From: Blastobasis lacticolella
Taxonomy: Eukaryota > Arthropoda > Insecta > Lepidoptera > Blastobasidae
Length of the DNA stretch: 64,000 nt
NCBI GenBank assembly: GCA_905147135.1
Contig: LR990048.1
Coordinates: 14,058,563-14,122,562 of the forward strand
Direction: 5' to 3'
The translations under genes were made by a program, and so were the position numbers. Under the pieces are notes generated by a model. That model was not told where the DNA came from. It saw nothing but the letters and a program-made list of their open reading frames with translations, and did not search any database. How positions within the stretch are numbered: position 1 is the stretch's first letter; every line of letters starts with the position of its first letter. Positions 44,701-54,025 of this stretch are shown piece by piece.

Positions 44701-46577
44701 CGTACACCTACCCTACACCTACCCTACACCTACCCTACACCTACCCTACACCTACCCTACACCTACCTTACACCTACCCTACATCTACCCTACACCTACC
44801 CTACACCTACCTTACACTTACCCTACACCTACCCTACACCTACCCTACACCTACCCTACACCTACCCTACACCTACCTTACACCTACCCTACATCTACCC
44901 TACACCTACCCTACACCTACCTTACACTTACCCTACACCTACCTTACACTTACCCTACACCTACCCTACACCTACCCTACACCTACCCTACACTTACCCT
45001 ACACCTACCCTACACCTACCCTACACCTACCCTACACCTACCCTACACCTACCCTACACCTACCCTACACCTACCCTACACCTACCCTACACCTACCCTA
45101 CACCTACCCTACACCTACCTTACACCTACCCTACACCTACCCTACACCTACCCTACACCTACCCTACATCTACCCTACACCTACCCTACACCTACCTTAC
45201 ACCTACCCTACACCTACCCTACACCTACCCTACACCTACCCTACACCTACCCTACACCTACCCTACACCTACCCTACACCTACCCTACACCTACCCTACA
45301 CCTACCCTACACCTACCCTACACCTTAGGTGTGAATCTAAACCATTCCCAGATCCCCTTGAACACACACAAAAAATTTCATCAAAATCGGTCCAGTCGTT
45401 TGAAAGTAGTTCAGTGACATACACACTCACAGAAGAATTATATATATAAAGATGTATAAAATATAGCTAATAATATTTACCTCGTATAATTAGCACCACC
45501 ATACACTATTGGTATTGCACTATATTGTAATCCATGTAACAGCTTCTCCGTCACATAGTCTTCACTAAACGAATTTTCAAATGATAAATAAAAAAAATAA
45601 TCGGTTTCAATCATTTTATCACATTTTTCTTCATCGTCACGAGAACATGTTTTAGTACCACATCTACCATAAATATCAATTTCTAATTCATACTTTGTAA
45701 GTTCTTTGGCTAGCTTCTTCACAAAATCTTCACGATTACTTCTAGAGTAACAATTTGAAACAAACCAGGCCGCAGCTCTCTTCTTTTTTGAAAATATTGT
45801 TTTCAATTCACTTGATACTGGATCCATATTTTCTAATTTCATCCAGTGCATATCCTTCTTTGGGCCTATTATTTTCCCGGCTGAATCTCTAACCACAATA
45901 TATCCCCATTTCGATTCAGAATCAAGCCTGAAAGTCCATGTCCAGTTGAAGTAATTATTAAACATATCTAAACAAACCGGATAATAATCCGAAGACTCGA
46001 TACTAGCGAACACAAATTTTTGATGAGGGGAGCGTTTACTTGGCAGTGAACTAGGGCTTCTGTAGAATTGCGTTAACTGTGGGCCCGAAAAGACTATAAC
46101 ATCAAATAAAGTAAAATCTTCAAGAAACATCCTATCAGCAGTTACGTAACAATTGGTATATTTACACTTTCTTTTGATAAAAACGTTTTGTCCTTGCTCC
46201 ATGTAAACAAATGGCACAGTCTTATTTGAGCTCCATTGCAGAATATATTTCAAATTTGAATGTTTCTTATCTGACCCAGAATCAGGAAGAGTGAATGAAA
46301 AAATTCCGCTATCTCTTAAATTATCAACACTTTTATGCTCTGATACAGTTACATCAACTGACTCCTTAGATTCACTGTCTTGCACAAGTTCACTTTTAAA
46401 TAAATCCTTGAGATGATCGTGCTTTAATAATAGTTCGTCAAACATTTCATCTGCTGTCTTGTCGCTATATGCTAGATTTTTACTATCATTCACGAGCACT
46501 ACTTCACTAATTGATAGGTACAGAAATATAAGTGCCACGGCTAGGGCGAAGGCGAAGAAGAATTTTAAGTTTCTCAT
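41734..46577 (-). CDS. Alpha-1,3-fucosyltransferase (GT10), paralogue 2, 460 aa
   Basis: Minus-strand exons are 46577-45481 and 42019-41734, joined at the same phase-2 site as paralogue 1 (461 codons). I chose the ATG at 46577 because the paralogue at 57718 starts at the matching place. An ATG at 46670 is in frame and would add 31 residues. The anchor is at residues 5-22 (KFFFAFALAVALIFLYLS), with a charged stem to about 105. The GT10 domain follows with NWTWTFRLDSESKWGY (211-226), AAAWFVSNC (268-276) and FYLSFENSFSEDYVTEK (329-345). The last exon has WWDPPNRC near the stop. Predicted to fucosylate N-glycans or glycolipids in the Golgi from GDP-fucose. The 3.46-kb intron contains several repeats, including the 11-bp minisatellite. 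All family motifs are intact. Confidence 0.92.
42025..43060. other. FucT-2 intron, distal part: no other gene seen
   Basis: 42060-42150 is a dispersed repeat (ATGCGAACATTTGTAAAGAT, then CTATTGAACGGATGTTGATG). The rest is unassigned. Confidence 0.45.
43065..43160. repeat. Partial copy of the 22247 TIR element
   Basis: AATTAAAGAAAGACCTATTT, GTGAGTAGCAGTC and TTTGTCCAGAGGCTAAGGCA match 22675-22769. Confidence 0.7.
43255..44040 (+). repeat. SINE-2 split by a nested element
   Basis: The head piece is at 43255-43276. The rest resumes near 43859 with GATTCCCGGCCGTGCAGAAA and ends with CTAGATGGTGCTCAG. Confidence 0.75.
43277..43858. mobile_element. ~580-bp hAT-like non-autonomous element nested in SINE-2
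   Basis: GATTCCC occurs directly at both edges (left GATTCCCC near 43269, right GATTCCCG near 43860), a 7-8 bp duplication. The ends are roughly inverted: GGGCGTAGCCAGG near the left against GGTACGCCTATGC at the right. Long G/C runs (GGGGGGGTT and AACCCCCT) lie inside. The sequence GCGAGCGNAGCGAGCTYGAAA recurs three times in the body. Confidence 0.65.
44233..44266. promoter_or_regulatory. Paired TGACGTAAT motifs
   Basis: TGACGTAAT occurs at about 44236 and 44257, a CREB/ATF-like half site repeated within 25 bases, inside the FucT-2 intron. Function is unproven. Confidence 0.25.
44330..44535 (+). repeat. SINE-1 3' portion
   Basis: TGTAACCATGATCCAATCTT through CTGATCTGCCAAATCCTGGA to ATTAACGCCAAGATGATTAT. 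The tRNA-like head is missing. Confidence 0.8.
44604..45451 (-). mobile_element. Helitron-like element swollen by a minisatellite
   Basis: On the minus strand it begins TCTTTATATATATAATTC, contains CGACTGGACCGATTTTGATG and ends CGGGTCCACTAG followed by T: the TC...CTAG pattern of Helitrons. Between the two conserved ends lies the 11-bp array. Confidence 0.55.
44650..45326. repeat. 11-bp minisatellite (CTACACCTACC), about 60 units
   Basis: Near-perfect tandem units with a few variants (CTACATCTACC, TTACACTTACC). A variant pattern recurs 110 bases apart (10 units), as at 44766-44825 and 44876-44935, showing higher-order copying. The other strand, which is the sense strand of the FucT-2 transcript, reads GGTAGGTGTAG repeats, rich in GG/GGG. 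Confidence 0.95.
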
Positions 46578-46679
46578 TGTGTTAATGCGAGCGGCAAGAT
46601 ACGTGCGGTAACACAGCGGGCGCGTGTGGCCCGCAACCGAACATAGCGACACTGGCAAATATGCGTCCATCGGTCAAAA

Positions 46680-46945
46680 CAATGTCCATATCTAATCTTT
46701 CAGCCCACCGGCACGTCTATTCACTCGCGATTGCAGATATATAGGTTTATAACAAATCCAAGATAATAATATAATTTTTATTATTGAATAATAGCAAAGT
46801 ATCGCTAATGAATCCTTAAATTAAATTAAATTAAGCTATTATCTAAAACCTAATCTACTTTGTCGCTGTCATTGTGGAGAGCCTTATGGGCGGCTGCCTG
46901 GAATTCTATAGCTTATCTATGGCCCATTTATTGTATTCATCATCA
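46680..46945. other. FucT-2 upstream region
   Basis: No gene seen. The leader just 5' of the start (46578-46660 on minus) is conserved with FucT-3. Confidence 0.45.
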
Positions 46946-46950
46946 CATAC

Positions 46951-47165
46951 ACCTGAGTGGTTCAGTGGTCTGTCACGCAAGAGGTCCCGGGTTCGATTCC
47001 CGGCCGGGCAGAAATTGAAATGATGAATTTTAATTTCTGTTACGGGTCTGGGTGTTCTATGTACAATAAGTATATATTTAAAAGTATATAAGTAGTTTAT
47101 CAGTTATCTAGCACCCATAACACAAGCTTTGCTTACTTTGGGGCTAGATGGCGCTGTGTGAATTT
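46951..47165 (+). repeat. SINE-2
   Basis: Head CTGAGTGGTTCAGTGGTC, B box GGTTCGATTCC, the ATGGCGCTGTGTGA block and a TTTA tail running to 47200. Confidence 0.85.
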
Positions 47166-47199
47166 GTCCAAGATTATTTATTTTATTTATTTATTTATT

Positions 47200-47452
47200 T
47201 ATTATACACAACAGTCCACTGCAGGACGTAGGGCCTCTCCCACAAAAGGGAAGGTTATTGCCATAATCTTCACGCTTGACAGGCGGGTCGGAGCTCGCAG
47301 TGTTATAAAGGTATCAATGGAAAATGCTGCTGTCCATTTTCCAGCCTATGGAGACTATATCTTTTGCCTCGAAAACATTAGTCGCCTTGTATGACAACTA
47401 CGAGTGTAAGGGGTTGGTGCTATTATAGATACTTTGCCGGACACCACACGGC
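47200..47452 (-). mobile_element. Family A retroposon
   Basis: Reverse copy missing the GAT tail. It starts at the ACAGTCCACTGCAGGACG block and ends at GCCGGACACCACACGG. Confidence 0.8.
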
Positions 47453-47459
47453 CATTTAC

Positions 47460-47915
47460 TATGTTAATGTTCATTAATTTTAGGTATAATAATGAACTTA
47501 ATTAAAATTTTATTTTATGTAACCTTCATTCACCTACCCACACTACATTATAAGTTCTTTTTAAAATATATAGAAATTACGGATAATTTTATTTCTACAA
47601 ATTTCGATTATTTATTGAAAACAAATACACCCATAATTTCCAGAAATGATTAGTTAAAACTCATTCTTTTTAATTCCTCCGCTGAGTGAGATTGTCTATG
47701 TTGGCACAACGTAGTCACCGGTAGAACCAATTAATTAATTGTTTTAATAAGCCAAAAAGCTTTTTAGCTTCCAGACCACACGCCTCCAGAGTTTCCACAT
47801 CAAACGCCGTAAACACACGCAATCGTTGAAAATATTGGCGCAATGGCAGCTGCCCGCGACTTCATAACAAAACAAAGTGAACGTACCTATTTAAAAACCA
47901 TAAAATTACTTATAT
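47460..47915. other. No gene seen
   Basis: AT-rich; a CTGCCCGCGACTTCATA scrap of the Helitron-like repeat lies near 47849. Confidence 0.4.
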
Positions 47916-47917
47916 TG

Positions 47918-48060
47918 ACGACCTGAATGGTTATGTTAGTTAACATGTCGGTCTGATACGCAGAGGCCTGCTCCGCCAGGAATCAAAATAGAAATAATGA
48001 ATTTTAATTTCTGTCACAGGTTGGATGTTATATATTATGTATAATAAGTACCTATGTAAT
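47918..48060 (+). repeat. SINE-2, diverged fragment
   Basis: GACGACCTGAATGGTTATG, AATTTTAATTTCTGTCACAG and AATAAGTACCTATGTAA. The B box is lost. Confidence 0.65.
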
Positions 48061-48064
48061 TTAA

Positions 48065-48450
48065 CACAAGACCGAGGGTATAACCGGCCATTATGCTTGG
48101 CGTTTGTGGACTATGAGAAAGCCTTCGATCCAGTCTCTACAGCGGTGTGAAATTGACTATCATTATATCGAAGTACTGAAGAGTTTGTACGAAAACGCCA
48201 CTATGTCAGTTCGTCTCCAGGACAAGACCACAGAGCCTCTTCAGCTGCAGCAACGTGTTAGACAAGGTGATGTCATATCACCGAAGTTGTTGACCGCTGC
48301 ACTGGAGGATATCTGTAGGCTTCTGGCCTGGGGCGGACTTCGCATCAATATTAACGGCGAGTACCTCATTCACCTCAGATTTGCTGACGATATCGTAGTC
48401 ATGACTGAAACCCTGGAAGACTTGCGCAAAATGCTCGATTGGGACCACCT
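48065..48450 (+). mobile_element. RTE-like LINE fragment with catalytic FADD box
   Basis: AFVDYEKAFD-like start (frameshifted), then the frame 48104-48478 with VRQGDVISPKL and LRFADDIVVM, the palm motifs of an RTE-type reverse transcriptase. It is cut at 48450 by a SINE-1. Confidence 0.88.
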
Positions 48451-48690
48451 TGACCATGATCCAGGATTTGGCAGATAAGGTAATACAGTGGAGCGACTAC
48501 AATCTGGCCTCCGTGACCCAATACTTTTATAATTATTTTTCCAGGCTTTATCATGGTTATTTGTCTTTCAGTCGCCGAGCTTACTGTAAGAGCATCGGTA
48601 AGTGCTGGTTTTTCCGTGGGTTAGTGTTCTACTAATGTACGAGTACATAACGATAGTATATAACTCAGTAAAGAGTCATTGGCAGCGTAG
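48450..48690 (-). repeat. SINE-1, diverged
   Basis: CCTTGACCATGATCCAGGAT and GTGGAGCGACTACAATCTGG start it. It continues to GAGTCATTGGCAGCG. The head is lost. Confidence 0.75.
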
Positions 48691-48763
48691 AATACAAAGG
48701 TAATCATAGTATTGTTGGTTTTTTAAATTATTTACAGTTGTCTATGGTTATGGTCTATGGTTT

Positions 48764-49020
48764 GACGACCTGAGTGGTTCAGTGGTCAACATCGTTAGCC
48801 ACGCAAGAGTTCCCGGGTTCGATTCCCGGCCGGGCAGAAATTTAAATGATGAATTTTAATTTCTGTTACGGGTCTGGGTGTTCTATGTATAATAAGTATG
48901 TATTTATAATAAAAAAGTATATAAGTAGTATATCAGTTAGCTAGCACCCATAGCACAAGCCTTGCTTAGTTTGGGGCTAGATGGCGCTGTGTGAATTTGT
49001 CCACGATTATTTATTATTTA
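48764..49020 (+). repeat. SINE-2, full length
   Basis: GACGACCTGAGTGGTTCAGT, B box GGTTCGATTCC, GTTACGGGTCTGGGTGTTC and GATGGCGCTGTGTGA are all intact. It is the best SINE-2 reference in the window. Confidence 0.88.
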
Positions 49021-49024
49021 TATG

Positions 49025-52000
49025 GTAGAAGAAAAATTTAAAAGGAATGACAATTCTTTTGAATTTTGTTTTATAAGTCACAATGCAAAATTTATTTCAA
49101 TGTTTTTTATCTACACTCATAGCGTAATGAAATAAAATTAAAAAACATTAATTAATGATATAACATTTCGTATACTATTTTCTGTCCTGTTTATTTTTGT
49201 GATTGTGTATATATGAAATTTTTTTCCCGATAAACAGATTGTTTTTACAAATTGTTGTAAAACTTGACCAGCGACAAAGGCGACCTGTCAATGGTGGCGC
49301 TAGTTCTGCGTTTTATGTGGAAACACAGGAAGCATGTAATATTCTATGACAGAATTCGGTCTATTAATCTCAGAATTTATTTATTTATTAATCAATGCGA
49401 CAAGGAAAATAAGGGACGTGACGGAAAAAGAAACAAACATGGCCTTATTGTAAAATTAGAATAATAACGATTAAGAAAAATACCTAGCGCTCTCCTTCAT
49501 GGAATTATGATTCTTGTCAAATGTGTCAACATTTGACGTAACAGACGTTGACACCTAAGTTAGTATAAACCAACTAATTTTAAATGGTGTACAATAATTA
49601 AGGCGGTTTATTAAGGTTATAGAATACTCAAAAGCGTCAACTTATATTTCCTCTATATAGTTTATTATTGCCAGTAAAATAAATTTAGTGTACTCATAGC
49701 CTCCTATGAAGGAGGCTATGAGTGTACTCGTTTTTCGCAATGTGTCAAAGTAACCTGAAGTCGTGGTTTATGTTTGTGAACGTTTGAAGCAAATAAATTA
49801 TAAATGTGAAAGTAGGTGAATTCGCAGTTTACTTCCAGAAAAGTTAAGAAAATATAGGTACGAAATTTTAACATGAAAATATGAATGTAGATAAAATAGT
49901 GTATGCAACTTATGCATATAATTATGTATTAAAACACTAGTGTGTTACTTGTGATAAACAAACAGTCAATTTTTATACCCTTCTTTATATGAGAGTTGCA
50001 TGAACTACTATTAGATACTTTGTGTATGTACACCTATCTACTTTGTGTTGTAAGACATCAAAAAACTGACAGTTTTAAAACTATTTCTTTTAACAAATAA
50101 AACTTTAAGGGGCTAAATTCTAGTCTATAGGTATAAAAATATTCCCAAGAACGGTAGCAAGTATATATATAATCATCCATTTTTTTGTATATAGAGAATA
50201 CTGAGAAAAAGCTGCGATACAAACTGAAGAGCTGTCTTTACCATATGAAGAGACGAGAGCGTGTGAGCGTAAAATGTCCAAACCCAAGTTCAGAACCCTT
50301 CACAATTTCTTTTAAAGTCTTTTTGAAGTCAAATACAAAGTGATACAAGTAGTGACCTTACCAAATTATACACCTAAAACTTTCTCATGAATCAGTCTAT
50401 TGGCGAAAACCGCTTGAAAATCCGTTCGGTATCTAGTATTTGAGTTTATCGCGAACAAACAGACCGTCACGGTATAGGACTTTGTATTAAAATGTAGTGA
50501 TGATGAAGTCCAATATGCGACGCCTACTGATAGTAACTTAGCAATATCATTTGATTCTAACATTGCTTACATTGTTATGAAAGTGTTGCAATTAGTATCT
50601 ACAATAAAGTTAAATACAATTCATATTAAAGCGATATTTTTTCTCTCTACTCGTAAACAAACAATATAAAAAGACTAAAAACATGTAAATTGTCACAACG
50701 GCAGCCATGACTACCATAGTTACAAAAAATTACTTCCAAGCGTTGGTCCACTCATGGCATACAACTTACAATACCAACATACTTATTTAAAAGATAGCGC
50801 GATAAAGTTTGAGATAATTTCCAATTTCTCATAAGTAGTACCTACCTAAATTATTGTTCAAACTGTGACAAGAGACAGAGGTGTTCTGCAGCGGTGTCAC
50901 AGCACAGCAGTTTGAAACCGCTCATATCCACTCGAGCGCTCGCCTTCTAATGCTTGTCTTTTCTATTTCTAACAACTTACCACTAGTGTGAAAGAGATAG
51001 ATAGCGCACGCGAACGCTCGCGTGAATGCGAGCGAAAAATTCAATATTTTGATGCGTGATAATGATTTTCCCTATTTTTGTACCGTACTCTTTTGGTATT
51101 GTCGTTATGATTTAAAAAATATTGAAAATTGAAAACCGTTCGGTGCGAGCAATTCAAAAATAGAGCCCCAGGACTCGTAGAAACGAATCACGGTTTTCGT
51201 GATTAGGTACTCCCAAGGCTACATGGAAGTAACAACGGTGAAAATTATATTTTGCCTTCCACCTACAAGTTGCATAGGCATTCTGCGTTGGGCTAGAGCG
51301 ATCTAGAATTCTTAGTAGGATGCACTTTAATTGCCTTCCAAGTACTTCGTAAGGTTTTTCGTTAAAACATAAATATTTTTTCACCTTTCCAGCACAAAAA
51401 GAGTGCTTTGGCTGCGTGAAAACTCAGAGCAAAAATGCTTGTACAACTAGTGTCAAATAAGAAGAGACTTGGCGTGTCACGTGGTTCCACTTGCTTAGTA
51501 GGCGATGACCTGCTCGAAATCCCCTCTACTGCCATTTGACAAGTCTCTTCTTTCATGAATTCACTTAAGAGGAAAAGTTATTTGAATTTCGAACACCATA
51601 TACTCTATGCTGGAAAAAATGAAATAGACGATGGTCTGTTCAGAAACACATTTTGACGTAGTATAATTAAAGTCCATTAATTAAATATTGTATAATTAGG
51701 CACAACATTTCGTATATTATTTATTAATATTAATCGTTAAGACATAATGACGTCATTAGCCACTAAATAACTACACACTTAAATCAATAAAATTTCTAAA
51801 ATGCTTTAACAATACAGCGTGTAAATAGACCGCTAGCATTAATTGAAACCCCATGTTCTACCCATGAAACTGAACAAGTTTCCGTTTTATTCTGTTTACG
51901 GTCTGTTGACTTTTATTATAAAAATTTCAGCGGAATGGACACATTAACACAATATTTACCTAGGCATGTATTATTTATAATTTAAATAAATTACCTAGTG

Positions 52001-52095
52001 AAAAATATCGGCCTCGTAATAAAACAACATTGTAGTACCCACTTCCTCTCTGCGTGTCAAAAAATACGCTAACGTTTGTAGAAGATTTTAATACA
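49025..52095. other. ~3-kb stretch without a recognisable gene
   Basis: AT-rich. Short frames lack support. The only clear structure is the hairpin at 49692-49723. 50930-51035 has a GCGAGCG-rich inverted pair around a GAAAGAGATAGATAGCGC stretch that may be a small MITE. Confidence 0.4.
49692..49723. repeat. Perfect 13-bp-arm hairpin
   Basis: ACTCATAGCCTCC, loop TATGAA, GGAGGCTATGAGT. The words GTGTACTC flank it directly on both sides. Confidence 0.85.
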
Positions 52096-52099
52096 TTTT

Positions 52100-52460
52100 A
52101 GAGGTAGGTAGGTACGTCGGTAGGTAAGGTATCCGCTCGTAAGCGAGAGGTCTCGGGTCCGAAATTTATTGTGGCCCCTATACTAATGACTATTTTCTGA
52201 GTTATGTACATTAGTTGAATGCTACTAACCGATGCTCTTACGGTGAGGGAAAACATCGTGATGAAACCTGCACATTCAGACGACTCAATGAAAAACCTTG
52301 ATCCAATCTGGTCAGGTTCTCCTGGTATCAGGGTTACGCTGGTCAGATGGCAGTCGCTTCACTGTAATTATCTGATCTGCCAAATCCTTATTCAAGGCGG
52401 ACCAAGGGCCCTTGTGCGCGAGAGCACAACTAGGACGTCAACGTCAAGATGATTATTAAG
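52100..52460 (+). repeat. SINE-1, full length but head worn
   Basis: CGTCGGTAGGTAAGGTATCC, a damaged B box (GGGTCCGAAATT), the CCGATGCTCTTACGGTGAGG body and a 3' end of GTCAACGTCAAGATGATT. Confidence 0.8.
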
Positions 52461-52571
52461 TACTATCACTACGAAAAGTCGAAGTTTGTAAATAAAAATT
52501 TTTCTTGTACTCAATGACGTAGGATAACCTACGGCTCCCTCAAATTCTATAAAGTGCCGCAAACTTATCTG

Positions 52572-52725
52572 TGGCCCTAGTAAAAGTGTGTCCGCGACAA
52601 AGCTCGCGCCGCGAGAGAGCGTTTGTCTCTTTCTCTCAATACTAAGACGAAAGAGATAGCAATACCTATGTCGCGCTTTTTCTCGCTTATCGCGCGCGAG
52701 AGCAACTTGTGCTAGGCCTAATGAC
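52572..52725 (-). mobile_element. hAT-like MITE, second copy
   Basis: Inverted relative to 21236-21395 and nearly identical over TGTGTCCGCGACAAAGCTCG and GCGCGCGAGAGCAACTTGTG. No target duplication is obvious. Confidence 0.8.
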
Positions 52726-53102
52726 CGCGTGGCCAAAACTGGAACTGTGTAAAACAGGCAGTATGATTTGAAATTTTGTGGGAGCGAATTTTTTCTTCTG
52801 AGTTTGAAATGATAACAATTGCGCCGCCTTCTTCGGGTTCGATAAGTTTGTCGCAGTCTACGTATTTCAGTCTGTAGATCTTTGTGTCATATACAGACCC
52901 TGTGACCTCGTCATCGCGGATGTTCAAAGAATAAGGATGGGGACTGATACTGTATAAGTCATATTTATGAACAAAAATTAAAATAGCTATAAACTATAAA
53001 CAAAAACTATAAATGAACTTAAAATCGGTTAAACAACTTATTCTTATCTTTAAGATCTTTCTCCTTCATGAAAAATAAAGTTTATGTGTATTGATGATAC
53101 TC

Positions 53103-53120
53103 AACCGTGACGTCACGGTT
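53103..53120. promoter_or_regulatory. 18-bp perfect palindrome with CRE core
   Basis: AACCGTGACGTCACGGTT is perfectly self-complementary and contains TGACGTCA, the consensus CREB/ATF site. There is no neighbouring gene to assign it to. Confidence 0.4.
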
Positions 53121-53523
53121 CAGTGTCTCAGGTTCAATAGCTCTGTCTAATTAGGAATTTCAAACGTTAATTTCTTCAGTTCAGTTCATTTTGAAGATTT
53201 AACTTTTCTATTTGTAAAGTAAAGCTAAATCAATCGTCGTCATTCCTATTGTTTTGTAGTGACTGAACATTGAATGTTTCATTTTATCTGCACCATGACA
53301 ATTGACTTTTTGTGCCTATGTTTCTCCATTATATTTTGTACAGAAAAATCACAACTTCACACCGCCCTATTTGCCGCCTAATACTAATGTGTAGAGTATT
53401 TTATAAATTGCGGACGTTTTGCTTCCATGACCATTTAAATTGCGGTCGTTTTGTAACAAGGACATTTTATACTATGGACGTTTTTAAAACGAGGACATTT
53501 TGCTCAGAGAGTCACCCACTCCG

Positions 53524-53874
53524 AATGAGCAGTTTTCCAATAGGTATCTAAGGCATTCCTAACCACTCATTAGATAGCGGCGATCGCTTGAAATAGGTAC
53601 TTAGCAAAGAGGTTGTAAACACTGGGCACATTGTGCTGTTGAATATATATTTTACATTTCTTTTAATTTTAAGTTTAGTATTTATTTATTTATTTCACAG
53701 TTAAACAGCAATCTAATTCTATTCAAAATAGATACATAATCAAGTATAAGTTGGCTGCATGACATCACTGCCACAATCATACAGATTTTTAGAAAAAGTT
53801 CCAAAATTGTAGGAGCGCCATCTGTTGGTGCTTTTTGAAACTAACTGATAATACCTACTGGAAAACTGCTCATT
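53524..53874. mobile_element. ~350-bp element with inverted ends
   Basis: AATGAGCAGTTTTCCAATAG at the left is inverted as CTACTGGAAAACTGCTCATT at the right. It contains a TTTA-rich run and a TTTCACAGTTAAACAGCA piece known from other repeats. Confidence 0.6.
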
Positions 53875-53980
53875 GGCCGTGGCCGCACTGCGCTTTCCTA
53901 TTGGTCGAATAAGCTATTGTACATACTAGTCTGGTCACTTAAGTTTAGGTAGTAAGAACATGAAAATATAATTAGGCCAA

Positions 53981-53986
53981 TTTATT
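53981..53986 (-). terminator. Polyadenylation signal candidate for FucT-3
   Basis: AATAAA on the minus strand, about 40 bases after the FucT-3 stop. Confidence 0.5.
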
Positions 53987-54025
53987 GTAAATATATACAT
54001 TAAACACTTGTCTTCGCAGTTTATC

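Noticed and set aside
44608..45417. 269-codon frame of LPYTYPTPTLH repeats
   Set aside because: A by-product of the 11-bp tandem repeat: three units make 33 bases, so a frame stays open by arithmetic.
46578..46670. 31-residue N-terminal extension of FucT-2 from ATG 46670
   Set aside because: Not matched by an ATG in FucT-3. The region aligns as a non-coding leader and the inner ATG is conserved, so it is kept only as an alternative.
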